The notes: generated by a model not told the origin, from the sequence alone. Shown: positions 36,190 through 44,017, counted from the stretch's first letter. The stretch is DNA of 61,324 bases from JBQTIY01 sp052387675 (GCA_052387675.1 JBQTIY010000018.1:1-61324); one strand, 5' to 3'. Program-made: numbers and translations.

Positions 36190-36777
36190 ATGATCGAACG
36201 CGCGCCTGATCAGGACGGCTTTGAGCCGCAGCCCGAGCCCTCCCGTGCATCGGCCGCTTCCGCGCCGCTCGCCGAGCGCCTTGAGGCCGTGCTCTTTGCC
36301 TCGGGGCAGTCGCTCACGGCGGCCAAGCTCGCCAAGGCCCTCGAGCTCGAACAGTCGGTGGTTCTGGAGGCCCTCGCGGAGTTGGCGGCCGCTTGGCGCG
36401 CGCGTCCCGGCGCGATCGATCTCGTGGAGATCGCCGGCGGCTGGCGCTTCATGACCCGCGCCGCCTTCCATGCCGATGTCGCGGCGCTGCGCGGCAAGCC
36501 CGAGGCCGAGCGGCTCTCACCGGCCGCGCTCGAGACCCTGGCCGTGGTGGCCTATCGCCAGCCGGTGGGGCGCGCCGACATCGAAGCCGTGCGCGGCGTG
36601 CAGGCCGGCCCGCTGCTGCGCCTTTTGCTCGACCGCGACCTGATCAAGATCGCCGGCCGCTCAACGGAACCGGGCCATCCGCTGCTCTACGCGACGACCA
36701 AGCGCTTTCTCGATCACTTCGGCCTGCCGTCGCTCGCCGCCCTGCCCGACCTCAAAGACCTCCTGGAATCCGCATGA
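36190..36777 (+). CDS. scpB: Chromosome segregation and condensation protein ScpB
   Basis: ScpB is the winged-helix kite subunit of the SMC-ScpAB condensin complex. The 195-residue protein carries LAERLEAVLFASGQSLTAAK at the N-terminus and LSPAALETLAVVAYRQPVGR, the diagnostic segment, in the middle. It then has IRGV-like AVRGVQAGPLLRLLLDRDLI and YATTKRFLDHFGLPSL. The first 25 residues are a variable extension. No scpA is next to it. The stop overlaps the downstream gene (ATGA). Confidence 0.92.
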   Translation: MIERAPDQDGFEPQPEPSRASAASAPLAERLEAVLFASGQSLTAAKLAKALELEQSVVLEALAELAAAWRARPGAIDLVEIAGGWRFMTRAAFHADVAALRGKPEAERLSPAALETLAVVAYRQPVGRADIEAVRGVQAGPLLRLLLDRDLIKIAGRSTEPGHPLLYATTKRFLDHFGLPSLAALPDLKDLLESA

Positions 36778-38603
36778 GTTTCGCCCTGTTTCGCAAATAT
36801 GAGAAGCACCTGCTCTGGGTGGCGGTCGGTCTCTGCCTCATCGTCTTCGTGCTCTTCTCCGGCCTGGGCGAACTCAAGTCGCTGCTCGAGGGGCGTCCTA
36901 GCCGCGAGCAGACGGCCGGCGAGTTCGTGACGGTCAGCACCGACGAGACGGTGCACGTTTCGCGCCGCGACTTCGCGCGCGCGCGCTCGCTGCTCAACCG
37001 CATGTCCGAGCGCGGTGTGGAGGAGGAGCATGTTTGGAGTCACATCCTTTTGCTCGCCGATGCCCGTGCGGCGGGCATCGATGCTGCCGACGAGGAAGTG
37101 GCTGAGACGATCACCGGCTGGTTCGGTGGCCAGGCGCTCACCCGCGAGCAGTACGACAATGCCTGGCGCAGCATGCAGTTCTCCTCCGCGCGGGAACTCG
37201 AGGAGTTCGTGCGCGAGCGCCTGATCATCGCGCGCTGGCAGAGCTATGCCACTGAGGCCGCCACCATCGTGGGAGCCGAGGATGTCTACCTGCGCTGGCG
37301 CAGCGACAACGAACTCTTCGACATCGAAGCCGTCGTGGTGCCCGACCTGAGTGATGAACAACTCGGCGATCCGGGCGACGACGTGCTGCGGCCCTGGTTC
37401 GACGCTCAGCCGGAGGCGGAGCGCCAAGGCCGTTTCAACAAGCCGGCGCAGTACGACCTGGCCTACGGCTGGCTGCCCCTCGATGCGCCCGCCGAGGAAA
37501 TCTCCGACGCCAGCTTGGCTGTCCTGCCGGCCCCGCCGCACGAGGACATTGATGCCCGCTTTGAGGCGCTCAAGGCCGAGCGCTGGCCGGATCTGAGCGA
37601 TCCGGACGAGGCGGCGCACACCGTCCTGGAGCGCGAGTTGCGCCTCGTGGCGCTGGCGCGCTCGACCGATCAGGCCTTCTCGGCGCTGCCGGCGGAGTCA
37701 CGCACTGTCGGCACCTTCCTCGAGACCTGCCGCGCCGCGGGCTTTCGCACCGAGGATCCGGCCACGCCGCTGGATCCCGACGCCATCAAGGCCCTGCCCT
37801 TCGGCGATGAGGTGCTGCCCCTCTGGCTCGGCACCAAGCAGGCCGGGCAGACGCACGCCGTGCAGCCCTTTGGCCAGCCCACCGGCTCCTACCTGATCTT
37901 CATCGAGTCCATCGTGCCGAGTCAGCCGCTGGAGTACGCCGAGGCGCGCGAGCAGGTGCTCACCGCCTGGCGCGACGAACGCCGCTCAGAACCGGCCAAG
38001 GAGCTGCGCGCATCTTTGCGTGAGGCCACGCGCGCCCTGCCCGAGGTGGCCGAGTCTCTGGCGCCCGTGCTGGCCGAGATTCAGGCGGCCGCCGACGCCG
38101 CGGCAGCCGGCGCGGACGAGGCCTCGCGCGAGTCGCTGCGCGAGCAAGTGCTGGCCGACCTCGAACAGCGCGACCTGCATCCGCGCCTCGTGGAGCACGA
38201 GCACAAGCTCTGGGACAGCCTGACGCTGCCCGCGGGAGCCGGGCGCCTGCGCCTGGATGGGCTGGTGCGCAGTTATGCGCGACGCGCGGATGGTCCGGAG
38301 GCGGCCGACAGCGTGGAGCGCTTCCTCAAGACCAGCTCCGCTGTCTTCGCGCTGGCCGTGAATGCCATTTCCGAGCCGCTGCGGCACACACCGAGCAAGT
38401 CCACGGTGCTCGTGCGCATTCTGTCGCGGCGCTTCCCCGAACAGGCTGCCATGCAGGCCGACACGGAAGGCTACGAGACGTCGCGGCAGCAGCTCATGGC
38501 GCAGCGGCGCCGCGAGGCTCAGGCCCAGTTCGAGCCGCAGGCCCTCATGATGAGCCACCGGCTGCAGGTGGCGGCGCCGCCGACGGAAGCGCCGGCCCAG
38601 TAA
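36774..38603 (+). CDS. Membrane-anchored SurA/PpiD-like protein
   Basis: The 609-residue protein has one N-terminal transmembrane helix (LLWVAVGLCLIVFVLFSGLG, about 13-33) and a large periplasmic part. Residues about 50-150 resemble the SurA/PpiD N-terminal helical domain (VSRRDFARARSLLNRM, then EVAETITGWFGGQALTREQY). A clear parvulin domain is not seen, although the middle has repeated helical segments. It is likely a periplasmic chaperone of the PpiD type, without proven isomerase activity. It is coupled to scpB by ATGA, and its 3' end overlaps the convergent yidD by 59 bases. Confidence 0.65.
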   Translation: MSFALFRKYEKHLLWVAVGLCLIVFVLFSGLGELKSLLEGRPSREQTAGEFVTVSTDETVHVSRRDFARARSLLNRMSERGVEEEHVWSHILLLADARAAGIDAADEEVAETITGWFGGQALTREQYDNAWRSMQFSSARELEEFVRERLIIARWQSYATEAATIVGAEDVYLRWRSDNELFDIEAVVVPDLSDEQLGDPGDDVLRPWFDAQPEAERQGRFNKPAQYDLAYGWLPLDAPAEEISDASLAVLPAPPHEDIDARFEALKAERWPDLSDPDEAAHTVLERELRLVALARSTDQAFSALPAESRTVGTFLETCRAAGFRTEDPATPLDPDAIKALPFGDEVLPLWLGTKQAGQTHAVQPFGQPTGSYLIFIESIVPSQPLEYAEAREQVLTAWRDERRSEPAKELRASLREATRALPEVAESLAPVLAEIQAAADAAAAGADEASRESLREQVLADLEQRDLHPRLVEHEHKLWDSLTLPAGAGRLRLDGLVRSYARRADGPEAADSVERFLKTSSAVFALAVNAISEPLRHTPSKSTVLVRILSRRFPEQAAMQADTEGYETSRQQLMAQRRREAQAQFEPQALMMSHRLQVAAPPTEAPAQ

Positions 38604-38874
38604 GCCGGGCCTCCGGCGGCGCAGTCCTCGGTGCGAGGGGCTGGGCGCTGCAGGGCGGCTGCGACGAAATCACCGGGTCGAAGCCGAAGCCGCCCCAGGG
38701 ATTGCAGCGCGCGATTCGCCACAGCGCCAGGCCCGCGCCAACCAACGGCCCGCGCCGCGCGATCGCTTCGCCGGCGTAGTGCGAGCAGCTCGGCGTGAAG
38801 CGGCAGGAGTCGGCTAGCAGCAGGCCCAGGGTGTTGCGGTAGATCCCCAACAGGAGCAGCACGAGCGTCTTCAC
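38545..38874 (-). CDS. yidD: Membrane protein insertion efficiency factor YidD
   Basis: This small peripheral inner-membrane protein aids YidC-dependent insertion. The core LGIYRNTLGLLLADSCRFTP followed by SCSHYAGEAIARRG and LALWRIARCNPWGGFGFDPV is the full YidD signature. The total is 109 residues with a Pro/Ala-rich tail that is not conserved. The GTG at 38874 lies 3 bases after the rnpA stop, matching the usual rnpA-yidD order. The tail-coding part overlaps the convergent gene end at 38603. Confidence 0.9.
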   Translation of the reverse strand: MKTLVLLLLGIYRNTLGLLLADSCRFTPSCSHYAGEAIARRGPLVGAGLALWRIARCNPWGGFGFDPVISSQPPCSAQPLAPRTAPPEARLTGPALPSAAPPPAAGGSS

Positions 38875-38877
38875 GCA

Positions 38878-39297
38878 TTAAGCCGGCGGACGAGTGCGCT
38901 GAGCGTCGGCGGCCCGGGCGCGGGCCAGGCGCGGCAGGCAGCGCTCGAAAGCCGCCAGGGCCTCGGCGAGTGAGCGCGGGGCGGAGCCGGCCCGCGCGAT
39001 GAGGATCACGTCGAGCGGCGGCTGGATCTGGGGCCCCAGGCGCCGGAAGGCTTCGCGCAGCACGCGCTTGACGCGGTTGCGTGCCGGCGCGCCGCCGATG
39101 CGCCGGCTGACCGAGAGCCCCAGGCGGCTGCTCGGCCAGTCAGGCGGCGCCGGGGCATAGAGCAGCACAAGACCGCGGTCCACGAGTTTGTTGCCTTGCT
39201 GGAAGACGCGCTGCAAGTCGGCACGCGCCGAGAGCCGTTGCGCGCGCCCGAAGGGCTGACCAGCGCAGGGCTGCTCAGGGCGCTGTGCGGCGGGCAC
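38878..39297 (-). CDS. rnpA: Ribonuclease P protein component
   Basis: This is the protein subunit of RNase P, which trims the 5' ends of tRNA precursors. From GTG 39297 it has 139 residues. The segment RLSARADLQRVFQQGNK is the N-terminal region, then SRLGLSVSRRIGGAPARNR and VKRVLREAFRR, which contains the RNR motif. The exact start is uncertain because the frame is open upstream into the lipoprotein gene, with which it would overlap by 23 bases. Unusually, rpmH is not upstream. Confidence 0.88.
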   Translation of the reverse strand: MPAAQRPEQPCAGQPFGRAQRLSARADLQRVFQQGNKLVDRGLVLLYAPAPPDWPSSRLGLSVSRRIGGAPARNRVKRVLREAFRRLGPQIQPPLDVILIARAGSAPRSLAEALAAFERCLPRLARARAADAQRTRPPA

Positions 39298-40396
39298 GCA
39301 ACTCGGCCAGGCGCCGGAAGAGTTCCGGCGCAAGTTCATCGCGGTCGTACTCGAGCCGCCGCGAGCGCAGCTTGAGCACGGTCTCGAGGTCGGCGATGGC
39401 GGCATCCACGTTGCCGAGCTGCTCATGGGCGCCCGCGCGGCCGTAGCACTGCGCCTCGCCGAGCAAGTCTTTGGCGGCGAGCTGATCCATCTGCTGAACA
39501 TAGGCCGCCCAGTCGCCGCGGCGGCCATGGACGGTGGCCACCAGGTCGCGCAGCCGGATCTCCTGATCGCGGTCGGCCTGCAGGCGCTGCTGCAGCTCCA
39601 CACGAGCGGCCGGCGGCAGCTTGGGGCTGCGTTCGAGTGTCGTGGCGGCGAGGCGCGCGGATTCGTCGAGCAGCGTCAGCGCCCGATCCGCCGTGGCGAA
39701 GATCTCCGCGTCGCGGTCAGGGAGCTGGCTCTGGACCAGCAGCAAATCGAGCAGCACCGGCAGGTTCTCGCCCTGCCGGTCGAAGCTCAGGGCACGCAGG
39801 AGTTCGTGCTCGGCGGAGGCGAGCTGCTGCTGGTGCTGCGCACGCAGCGCCAGCAGCGCGGCGTCCTCGGCGAGACGCCCGCTTTCCGGCAGAAAGACGC
39901 TGCTGGCGCGCTGCTCGGCGAGTGCAATCTCGCTCTCGAGATCGCGCGCCCGCGCCAGATAGGCGCCGCCCAGGCCCATGGCCACGCGGTGATCGGCAGC
40001 TCCGGCGCTGGTTTCGGCCAGGGCCTGAAACTCCGCCAGGCTGGCGCGAATCTGCTGGGCGTTTCGGCTGGGGCGTCCCAGATGCAGCAAGGAGTAGGCC
40101 CGCACGAGGCGCATCTCGATCAGGTCGGCGTCCAGGCCCAGCGCCATGTCGGCTTGGTGCAGGGCGCGCTGATAGTCGCCGCGCTCGAAGTAGCTCTGGC
40201 TGTTCTCCAGGAAGAAGTCCAGCTTGCGCTGCTCGTCCTCGGAGAGGCCCAGGCAGCCCGGCAGCGCGAGCAGCACTGCCAGCACCAGCGCCTGGGCCGA
40301 GGCAGCAAGGCGGGCCCGTCGTGCGGGCTGCTGCCGGGAGGGCCTCAGGCCAGATCTTCCTGGTCGTACACCCAACGATGTCCTGCCGGTTGCCAT
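39275..40396 (-). CDS. Putative TPR lipoprotein
   Basis: The protein of about 373 residues has an N-terminal hydrophobic helix and a lipobox, VLLALPGC, so it is probably a lipid-anchored envelope protein. TPR-like helices follow (SYFERGDYQRALHQADMALG, and later GRAGAHEQLGNVDAAIADLE). The start is ambiguous. ATG 40396 and a TTG a few codons later both overlap the 3' end of ndk, while later GTG codons are too close to the lipobox. It resembles outer-membrane assembly TPR lipoproteins in layout, but no family is recognised. It lies between ndk and rnpA on the minus strand. Confidence 0.65.
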   Translation of the reverse strand: MATGRTSLGVRPGRSGLRPSRQQPARRARLAASAQALVLAVLLALPGCLGLSEDEQRKLDFFLENSQSYFERGDYQRALHQADMALGLDADLIEMRLVRAYSLLHLGRPSRNAQQIRASLAEFQALAETSAGAADHRVAMGLGGAYLARARDLESEIALAEQRASSVFLPESGRLAEDAALLALRAQHQQQLASAEHELLRALSFDRQGENLPVLLDLLLVQSQLPDRDAEIFATADRALTLLDESARLAATTLERSPKLPPAARVELQQRLQADRDQEIRLRDLVATVHGRRGDWAAYVQQMDQLAAKDLLGEAQCYGRAGAHEQLGNVDAAIADLETVLKLRSRRLEYDRDELAPELFRRLAELRARRTAP

Positions 40397-40809
40397 TCCA
40401 CGAGCTCCTTTGCATCGAAGAACAGCGCGATCTCGCGCTCCGCGGCCTGCGGGGAATCCGAGCCGTGGATGAGGTTGTAGGAGCGGCTGGCGCCAAAGTC
40501 GCCACGAATGGTGCCCGGCGTCGCGTCGCGCCCGAAGGTGGCGCCCATCATTGCGCGGCAGACCGCCACGGCGCCCACACCTTCGAGCACCAGGGCCAGG
40601 ACCGGACTCTCGCCCATGAAGCGCACGAGCCCCGGGTAGAAGGGGCGGGCGCGATGCGCCTCGTAGTGCTTGGCGAGCGTGGCCTCGGAGAGGCGCTGGA
40701 AGCGCGCAGCCACGACCTTCAGGCCCTTCTCCTCGAAGCGCGTGAGGATGCGCCCCATGAGGCCGCGCTGCACGGCGTCGGGCTTGAGCAGGATGAGAGT
40801 GCGTTCCAT
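40345..40809 (-). CDS. ndk: Nucleoside diphosphate kinase
   Basis: It transfers the gamma phosphate between nucleoside triphosphates and diphosphates in the cytoplasm. The 154-residue protein begins MERTLILLKPDAVQRGLMG and carries the phosphorylated histidine at residue 115 in NLIHGSDS. Family conservation covers the whole length, ending WVYDQEDLA. A TAGAAT box on the minus strand (40842-40837) and GGAG about ten bases before the ATG suggest its own promoter and a Shine-Dalgarno site. Confidence 0.96.
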   Translation of the reverse strand: MERTLILLKPDAVQRGLMGRILTRFEEKGLKVVAARFQRLSEATLAKHYEAHRARPFYPGLVRFMGESPVLALVLEGVGAVAVCRAMMGATFGRDATPGTIRGDFGASRSYNLIHGSDSPQAAEREIALFFDAKELVEWQPAGHRWVYDQEDLA

Positions 40810-40836
40810 ACGAAGGGCTCCGAAAAATGGCGGCGC

Positions 40837-40842
40837 ATTCTA
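40837..40842 (-). promoter_or_regulatory. Candidate -10 box of ndk
   Basis: TAGAAT on the minus strand lies 27 bases before the ndk ATG at 40809. No -35 is recognised. Confidence 0.35.
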
Positions 40843-40892
40843 CCGGTCGGCGGGGCGCCGCTCTATGGGCAGTCGGCGGTGCGAGTCCCGCG

Positions 40893-40921
40893 TTGGAGGG
40901 GCTGCGCCTGAGCGCTACGCT
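40893..40921 (+). promoter_or_regulatory. Candidate promoter of the coiled-coil lipoprotein
   Basis: TTGGAG (40893-40898) and TACGCT (40916-40921) are 17 bases apart. The ATG at 40929 follows 7 bases after the -10, so transcription would begin at the start codon. Confidence 0.45.
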
Positions 40922-40928
40922 TTCCAGC

Positions 40929-41699
40929 ATGTCCGAGTTCAGCAGCCTCTCGACCGACAGCCGGGCGCCGTGGGTGGTGCTGCGGCGCGGCGGCCTGCTC
41001 GTGGCCCTGGCCCTGGCCGTGGCGCTGGTGCCGCTCGTCTGCGGCTGCGGCGTGCCTCGCCGTGCCGCGGTCACCGCCGAGTCCATCGACCTTTCCACGC
41101 TTTCGAATCTGCGCCGCGCCCAGGCCGAACTGCGCGAGCAGATCACGCGTGAGCGTGAGCACGTGGCGGCCTTCCATCTGCGCGTGAGCGAGCTGCGCCT
41201 GCAAGAGGCCCGCCTGCACGAACTCATGCTCGCCGCCGAGAGCGACTACCAGCTTCGGCAGGCCGATCTGAGCGGAGTCGAGGTGGATCTGGCCCTGGTG
41301 CGCGCCGAGATCGCCGAGGCCGGCGGCGCGCTCGAGCTGGCGCGCGCCGAACTGGATCTGAAACTGCAGGAACTCGATGCGCTCGTGGCGCAGTCGCGGC
41401 TCCTGCTCGAGGCGCTGGCCGATCTGCGCCTGCTCGTGGAGCGCGGACAGGTGGCGCTGGGCACGCTCGCGCCGGAGGTGGTCGCCCTGCTGGAGGAGTT
41501 GCGCGCGGCCGAAGCGGCCGAGGCGGCGGCCGCCGCGGCCGCAGCGGCGGAGGATCCGGGCAGCGTGCCCGCGCCTGCACCCGAGCCCGAGCCGTCGCCA
41601 GAACCCGTGCCGGAACCGGCGCCGGAGCCCGCGCCAGAACCGGAGCCCGCGCCAGAACCCGCGCCTGCGCCGACGCTGAGCGGCCCTTCACTGAAATAG
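40929..41699 (+). CDS. Putative coiled-coil lipoprotein with Pro-Glu tail
   Basis: The 256-residue protein has an N-terminal hydrophobic helix (LLVALALAVALVPLVCGC) ending in a possible lipobox with the second cysteine as the lipid site. The middle (about 55-195) is a long heptad-rich coiled coil. The tail from about 205 is low-complexity, first Ala-rich, then a run of P-E and P-A-P-E repeats. The function is unknown. Such tails can span peptidoglycan. The ATG at 40929 is preferred over an upstream in-frame ATG at 40827 because of the promoter directly before it. Confidence 0.6.
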   Translation: MSEFSSLSTDSRAPWVVLRRGGLLVALALAVALVPLVCGCGVPRRAAVTAESIDLSTLSNLRRAQAELREQITREREHVAAFHLRVSELRLQEARLHELMLAAESDYQLRQADLSGVEVDLALVRAEIAEAGGALELARAELDLKLQELDALVAQSRLLLEALADLRLLVERGQVALGTLAPEVVALLEELRAAEAAEAAAAAAAAAEDPGSVPAPAPEPEPSPEPVPEPAPEPAPEPEPAPEPAPAPTLSGPSLK

Positions 41700-41720
41700 G
41701 GCCAATTTGCCGCTCGCGCC

Positions 41721-41748
41721 TTGATTCAGGCCGCGCCGTGAGTAGGAT
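41721..41748 (+). promoter_or_regulatory. Candidate promoter of the ATP synthase operon
   Basis: TTGATT (41721-41726) and TAGGAT (41743-41748) are 16 bases apart, between the lipoprotein stop and the first atp gene. Transcription from about 41755 would give an 80-base leader. Confidence 0.5.
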
Positions 41749-41776
41749 CCGCCCTTTTCTGTACCGGTATCTAAAA

Positions 41777-41797
41777 GGCGGGTCTGCGAGACCCGCC
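41777..41797. promoter_or_regulatory. Hairpin in the atp operon leader
   Basis: GGCGGGTCT (41777-41785) and AGACCCGCC (41789-41797) form a perfect 9-bp stem with loop GCG. On the plus strand no T-run follows. On the minus strand it is followed by TTTT, but no minus-strand gene ends here. It could be a leader structure that affects translation or decay. Confidence 0.5.
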
Positions 41798-41837
41798 TCG
41801 AGGACTTCCGGGCGGAACCCGCGGCGATCGGAACCCC

Positions 41838-42089
41838 GTGTCCAAGCCTCGGCAGCGCAACGACTTCAACGTGTACCAGGGTGCCTCCCTTGGGCTCACC
41901 CTGGCGGCTTCAACCCTCCTTTTTGGCTTCCTCGGAAACTGGCTCGACGAATGGCTCGCGACCTCACCTTGGCTGCTCATCGTGGGCTGCGCCCTCGGCG
42001 TGACCGGCGGCATGGCGCATGTCATTCGCAAGGTGAATGCCTTGCAGTCGTCGGACGGGGCGGACAAGGCGGACGATGAAGCGCGCTGA
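41838..42089 (+). CDS. AtpZ/AtpI-type ATP synthase accessory membrane protein
   Basis: The 83-residue protein has two hydrophobic helices (GLTLAASTLLFGFLGNWLDE and WLLIVGCALGVTGGMAHVIR), matching the AtpZ/AtpR-like subunit often found at the head of atp operons. It assists assembly of the c-ring or carries Mg2+/Ca2+ in some proposals. The GTG at 41838 starts the frame. It overlaps the next gene by 14 bases. Confidence 0.75.
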   Translation: MSKPRQRNDFNVYQGASLGLTLAASTLLFGFLGNWLDEWLATSPWLLIVGCALGVTGGMAHVIRKVNALQSSDGADKADDEAR

Positions 42090-42489
42090 CGCGATCTTTT
42101 TGGGCGGAGCGGCCGCGCTCACGGTGCTGGTGCCGGGCCTGCTCGTGCTGACGAATCCCTTTGCGGAGGCGGGCGCCACTCTGGGCGCCGGCATCGGCTG
42201 GGGCTTAGCCCTGGTCGGGATGCTCATGGGCTGGGCGCTCATGGCTCGTTCGCGCTCGCGACCCGAGCCCGCCGCCTTCGTGCGCGCCTTCATGGCGGGC
42301 ATGGTGCTGCGGCTCTTCTTGACGATCGCTGTCATGGTCGGCTTCGTCACGCTTGTCGCCGACCCGGCTCTCAAGACCTTCTTGCTGGCTTATTTCCTGG
42401 GTTTTTCCGCGCTCACCGGCCTGGAACTGCTTTCGATGAAGGCACTTTCGGGCACGGGCAGAAAGCCGCGGCCGGAGGCCTCCGCATGA
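42076..42489 (+). CDS. atpI: ATP synthase protein I-like membrane protein
   Basis: The 137-residue protein has four hydrophobic segments (for example AIFLGGAAALTVLVPGLLVL and LRLFLTIAVMVGFVTLVA) with the arrangement of AtpI, an assembly factor for the c-ring. The ATG at 42076 lies inside the end of the previous gene, and the stop overlaps the atpB start (ATGA). Sequence conservation is weak, so the call relies partly on its place directly before atpB. Confidence 0.65.
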   Translation: MKRADAIFLGGAAALTVLVPGLLVLTNPFAEAGATLGAGIGWGLALVGMLMGWALMARSRSRPEPAAFVRAFMAGMVLRLFLTIAVMVGFVTLVADPALKTFLLAYFLGFSALTGLELLSMKALSGTGRKPRPEASA

Positions 42490-43595
42490 AGGCACGCGCC
42501 ATCGGTCTCATGCTGAGCGCAGTGCTGGCGCTGCCGGCGTTGGTCTTCGGGCAGGAGCCGAACACTGCTCCTGCTGAGGCTGCGGCCGGCGCGGAGTCGG
42601 AGGCCCACGCGGAGGCTGCTGCTCACAGCGACGCTCCCAACGCGGGCGTCATCTTCCAGGGGCTCTTCAAGCACCTTGAGGCGCATCCGGTCACGGCCGT
42701 GTGGGTGGGAGGCAGCAAGGGTTTTGGCTTCGTGAAGCCCTACGCCACCGACGCTGCCGGACAACCCCTGGCGCTCGATAGCCACCGTCACCCCGTGAAG
42801 TTTCACGGGCACGAAGAACTGCGCGCTTATTACGCCGCGCAGTTCGGCGGCGGCCAGGGCTGGCTCATCGGCAATGTCATCACGGTGCAGTGGATCGCCG
42901 CGGTTCTGCTCCTGGTCATCATGGCCCTGATCGTCGCGCCCAAGGCCAAGCGCTTGAATGGCCAGGCGCCGCGCGGGCGCTTCTATCACCTGCTCGAGGC
43001 GGTCGTGCTCTATGTGCGCGACGACATGGTCTACAAGATCATGGGCAAGGAGCATGGCCGGCGCTTCCTGCCGCTCTTCCTCACGCAGTTCTTCTTCATC
43101 CTCATGCTCAACCTGCTGGGGCTTTTCCCCTTCGCGGTCTTTGGCCTGATGGGTCTCGATGGCATCGCGGCGCTCGGCGCCACGGCCACCGCCAACATCG
43201 CCGTCACGGCAGGCCTGGCCTTCACCACGCTCATCTGGATTCACCTCTCGGGCATCCGTGAGCACGGCTTTGTGCATCACTGGAAAAACTTCATTCCGCA
43301 CGGACTGCCTTGGTACGTGCTGCCGGTCATCATCCCGGTGGAACTGCTCGGCATGGTGGTCAAGCCCGCCGCGCTGACCATCCGCTTGTTCGCGAACATG
43401 ACCGCCGGCCACTTGGTCATCCTGAGCTTCTTCGGCTTGATCTACCTCTTCCAGAGCTACCTGGTGGGGGCGCCTGTGCTCGGCGTGGCCATCGCGATTG
43501 CCTGCCTTGAGCTCTTCGTCTGCTTCGTGCAGGCCTACATCTTCACGTACCTGTCCATCATCTTTGTCGGGGCGTCGGTTCACCCCGAGCACTAG
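42486..43595 (+). CDS. atpB: ATP synthase F0 subunit a
   Basis: The membrane subunit a forms the proton half-channels. The 369-residue protein begins with a signal-like hydrophobic segment and an Ala/Glu-rich region, then an extended periplasmic part before the membrane helices. The essential arginine lies in AALTIRLFANMTAGHL. It is longer than the usual 230-280 residues because of this N-terminal extension, which is also seen in some other bacterial phyla. It lies second in the canonical atpI-B-E-F-H-A-G-D-C order. Confidence 0.93.
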   Translation: MKARAIGLMLSAVLALPALVFGQEPNTAPAEAAAGAESEAHAEAAAHSDAPNAGVIFQGLFKHLEAHPVTAVWVGGSKGFGFVKPYATDAAGQPLALDSHRHPVKFHGHEELRAYYAAQFGGGQGWLIGNVITVQWIAAVLLLVIMALIVAPKAKRLNGQAPRGRFYHLLEAVVLYVRDDMVYKIMGKEHGRRFLPLFLTQFFFILMLNLLGLFPFAVFGLMGLDGIAALGATATANIAVTAGLAFTTLIWIHLSGIREHGFVHHWKNFIPHGLPWYVLPVIIPVELLGMVVKPAALTIRLFANMTAGHLVILSFFGLIYLFQSYLVGAPVLGVAIAIACLELFVCFVQAYIFTYLSIIFVGASVHPEH

Positions 43596-43617
43596 TTCCA
43601 CCACCCACTTTTCCCTT

Positions 43618-43635
43618 GGGGGCCGCAGTGCCCCC
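43618..43635 (+). promoter_or_regulatory. Hairpin before atpE
   Basis: GGGGGC (43618-43623) pairs with GCCCCC (43630-43635) around a six-base loop, ending 8 bases before the GGAGG at 43644-43648. It may insulate or expose the atpE ribosome-binding site. Confidence 0.5.
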
Positions 43636-43643
43636 GCATTCCC

Positions 43644-43648
43644 TGGAG
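43644..43648 (+). promoter_or_regulatory. Strong Shine-Dalgarno site of atpE
   Basis: GGAGG lies 9 bases before the ATG at 43658, one of the few clear ribosome-binding sites in the window. It defines the start and fits the need for many copies of subunit c. Confidence 0.8.
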
Positions 43649-43657
43649 GTTGTTTCG

Positions 43658-43900
43658 ATGCAAGATCTCGGCATTGGTCTCATTGGACTTGGCGCGGGCA
43701 TCGGCGCCGGTCTCGCCATCTTCGGTGGCGGCGGCGGCATTTCGCGGCTCGCGGCCGCGGCCGTCGAGGCCATCGCGCGCCAGCCCGAAGCGGCCGGCGA
43801 CATCAAGGGCGCGATGATCATCACCGCGGCCTTCATCGAAGGCGTCACGCTCTTCGCGATCGTCGTCTGCTTCATGCTCACGACCAAGATCGGCGCCTGA
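43658..43900 (+). CDS. atpE: ATP synthase F0 subunit c
   Basis: The 80-residue two-helix proteolipid aligns with E. coli subunit c without gaps, with the loop ARQP at 40-43 and the ion-binding acid Glu61 in FIEGVTLFAIVV. Position 28 is Ile and position 62 is Gly, which lack the Gln and Ser ligands of sodium-binding rings, so a proton ring is expected. Residues 23-27 are five consecutive glycines, where most sequences have GKALEG-like residues. Flanked by hairpins at 43618 and 43907. Confidence 0.95.
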   Translation: MQDLGIGLIGLGAGIGAGLAIFGGGGGISRLAAAAVEAIARQPEAAGDIKGAMIITAAFIEGVTLFAIVVCFMLTTKIGA

Positions 43901-43905
43901 GCGAC

Positions 43906-43957
43906 TTCCTCCGCAGCCGGGCGGGCGGCCTCGCGGCCGCCTGTCCGGCTGGAGGAA
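43906..43957 (+). promoter_or_regulatory. Long hairpin between atpE and atpF
   Basis: Arms TTCCTCC (43906-43912) with GGAGGAA (43951-43957), AGCCGG (43915-43920) with CCGGCT (43945-43950), and GGCGGCC (43924-43930) with GGCCGCC (43935-43941) give about 20 pairs around a TCGC loop. It lies just after the atpE stop in a 117-base gap. It is well placed to protect the atpE 3' end or dampen atpF onward. Confidence 0.65.
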
Positions 43958-44017
43958 TCCGTTGGCGGTCCGGTCTTCTTTGGCCCGTTATTTCCCTGAT
44001 TTTCTGAGAGCCTCAGC

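Noticed and set aside
41777..41797. Hairpin as terminator of the lipoprotein gene
   Set aside because: It lacks a T-run on the plus strand and lies downstream of the probable atp promoter, so a leader structure is more likely.
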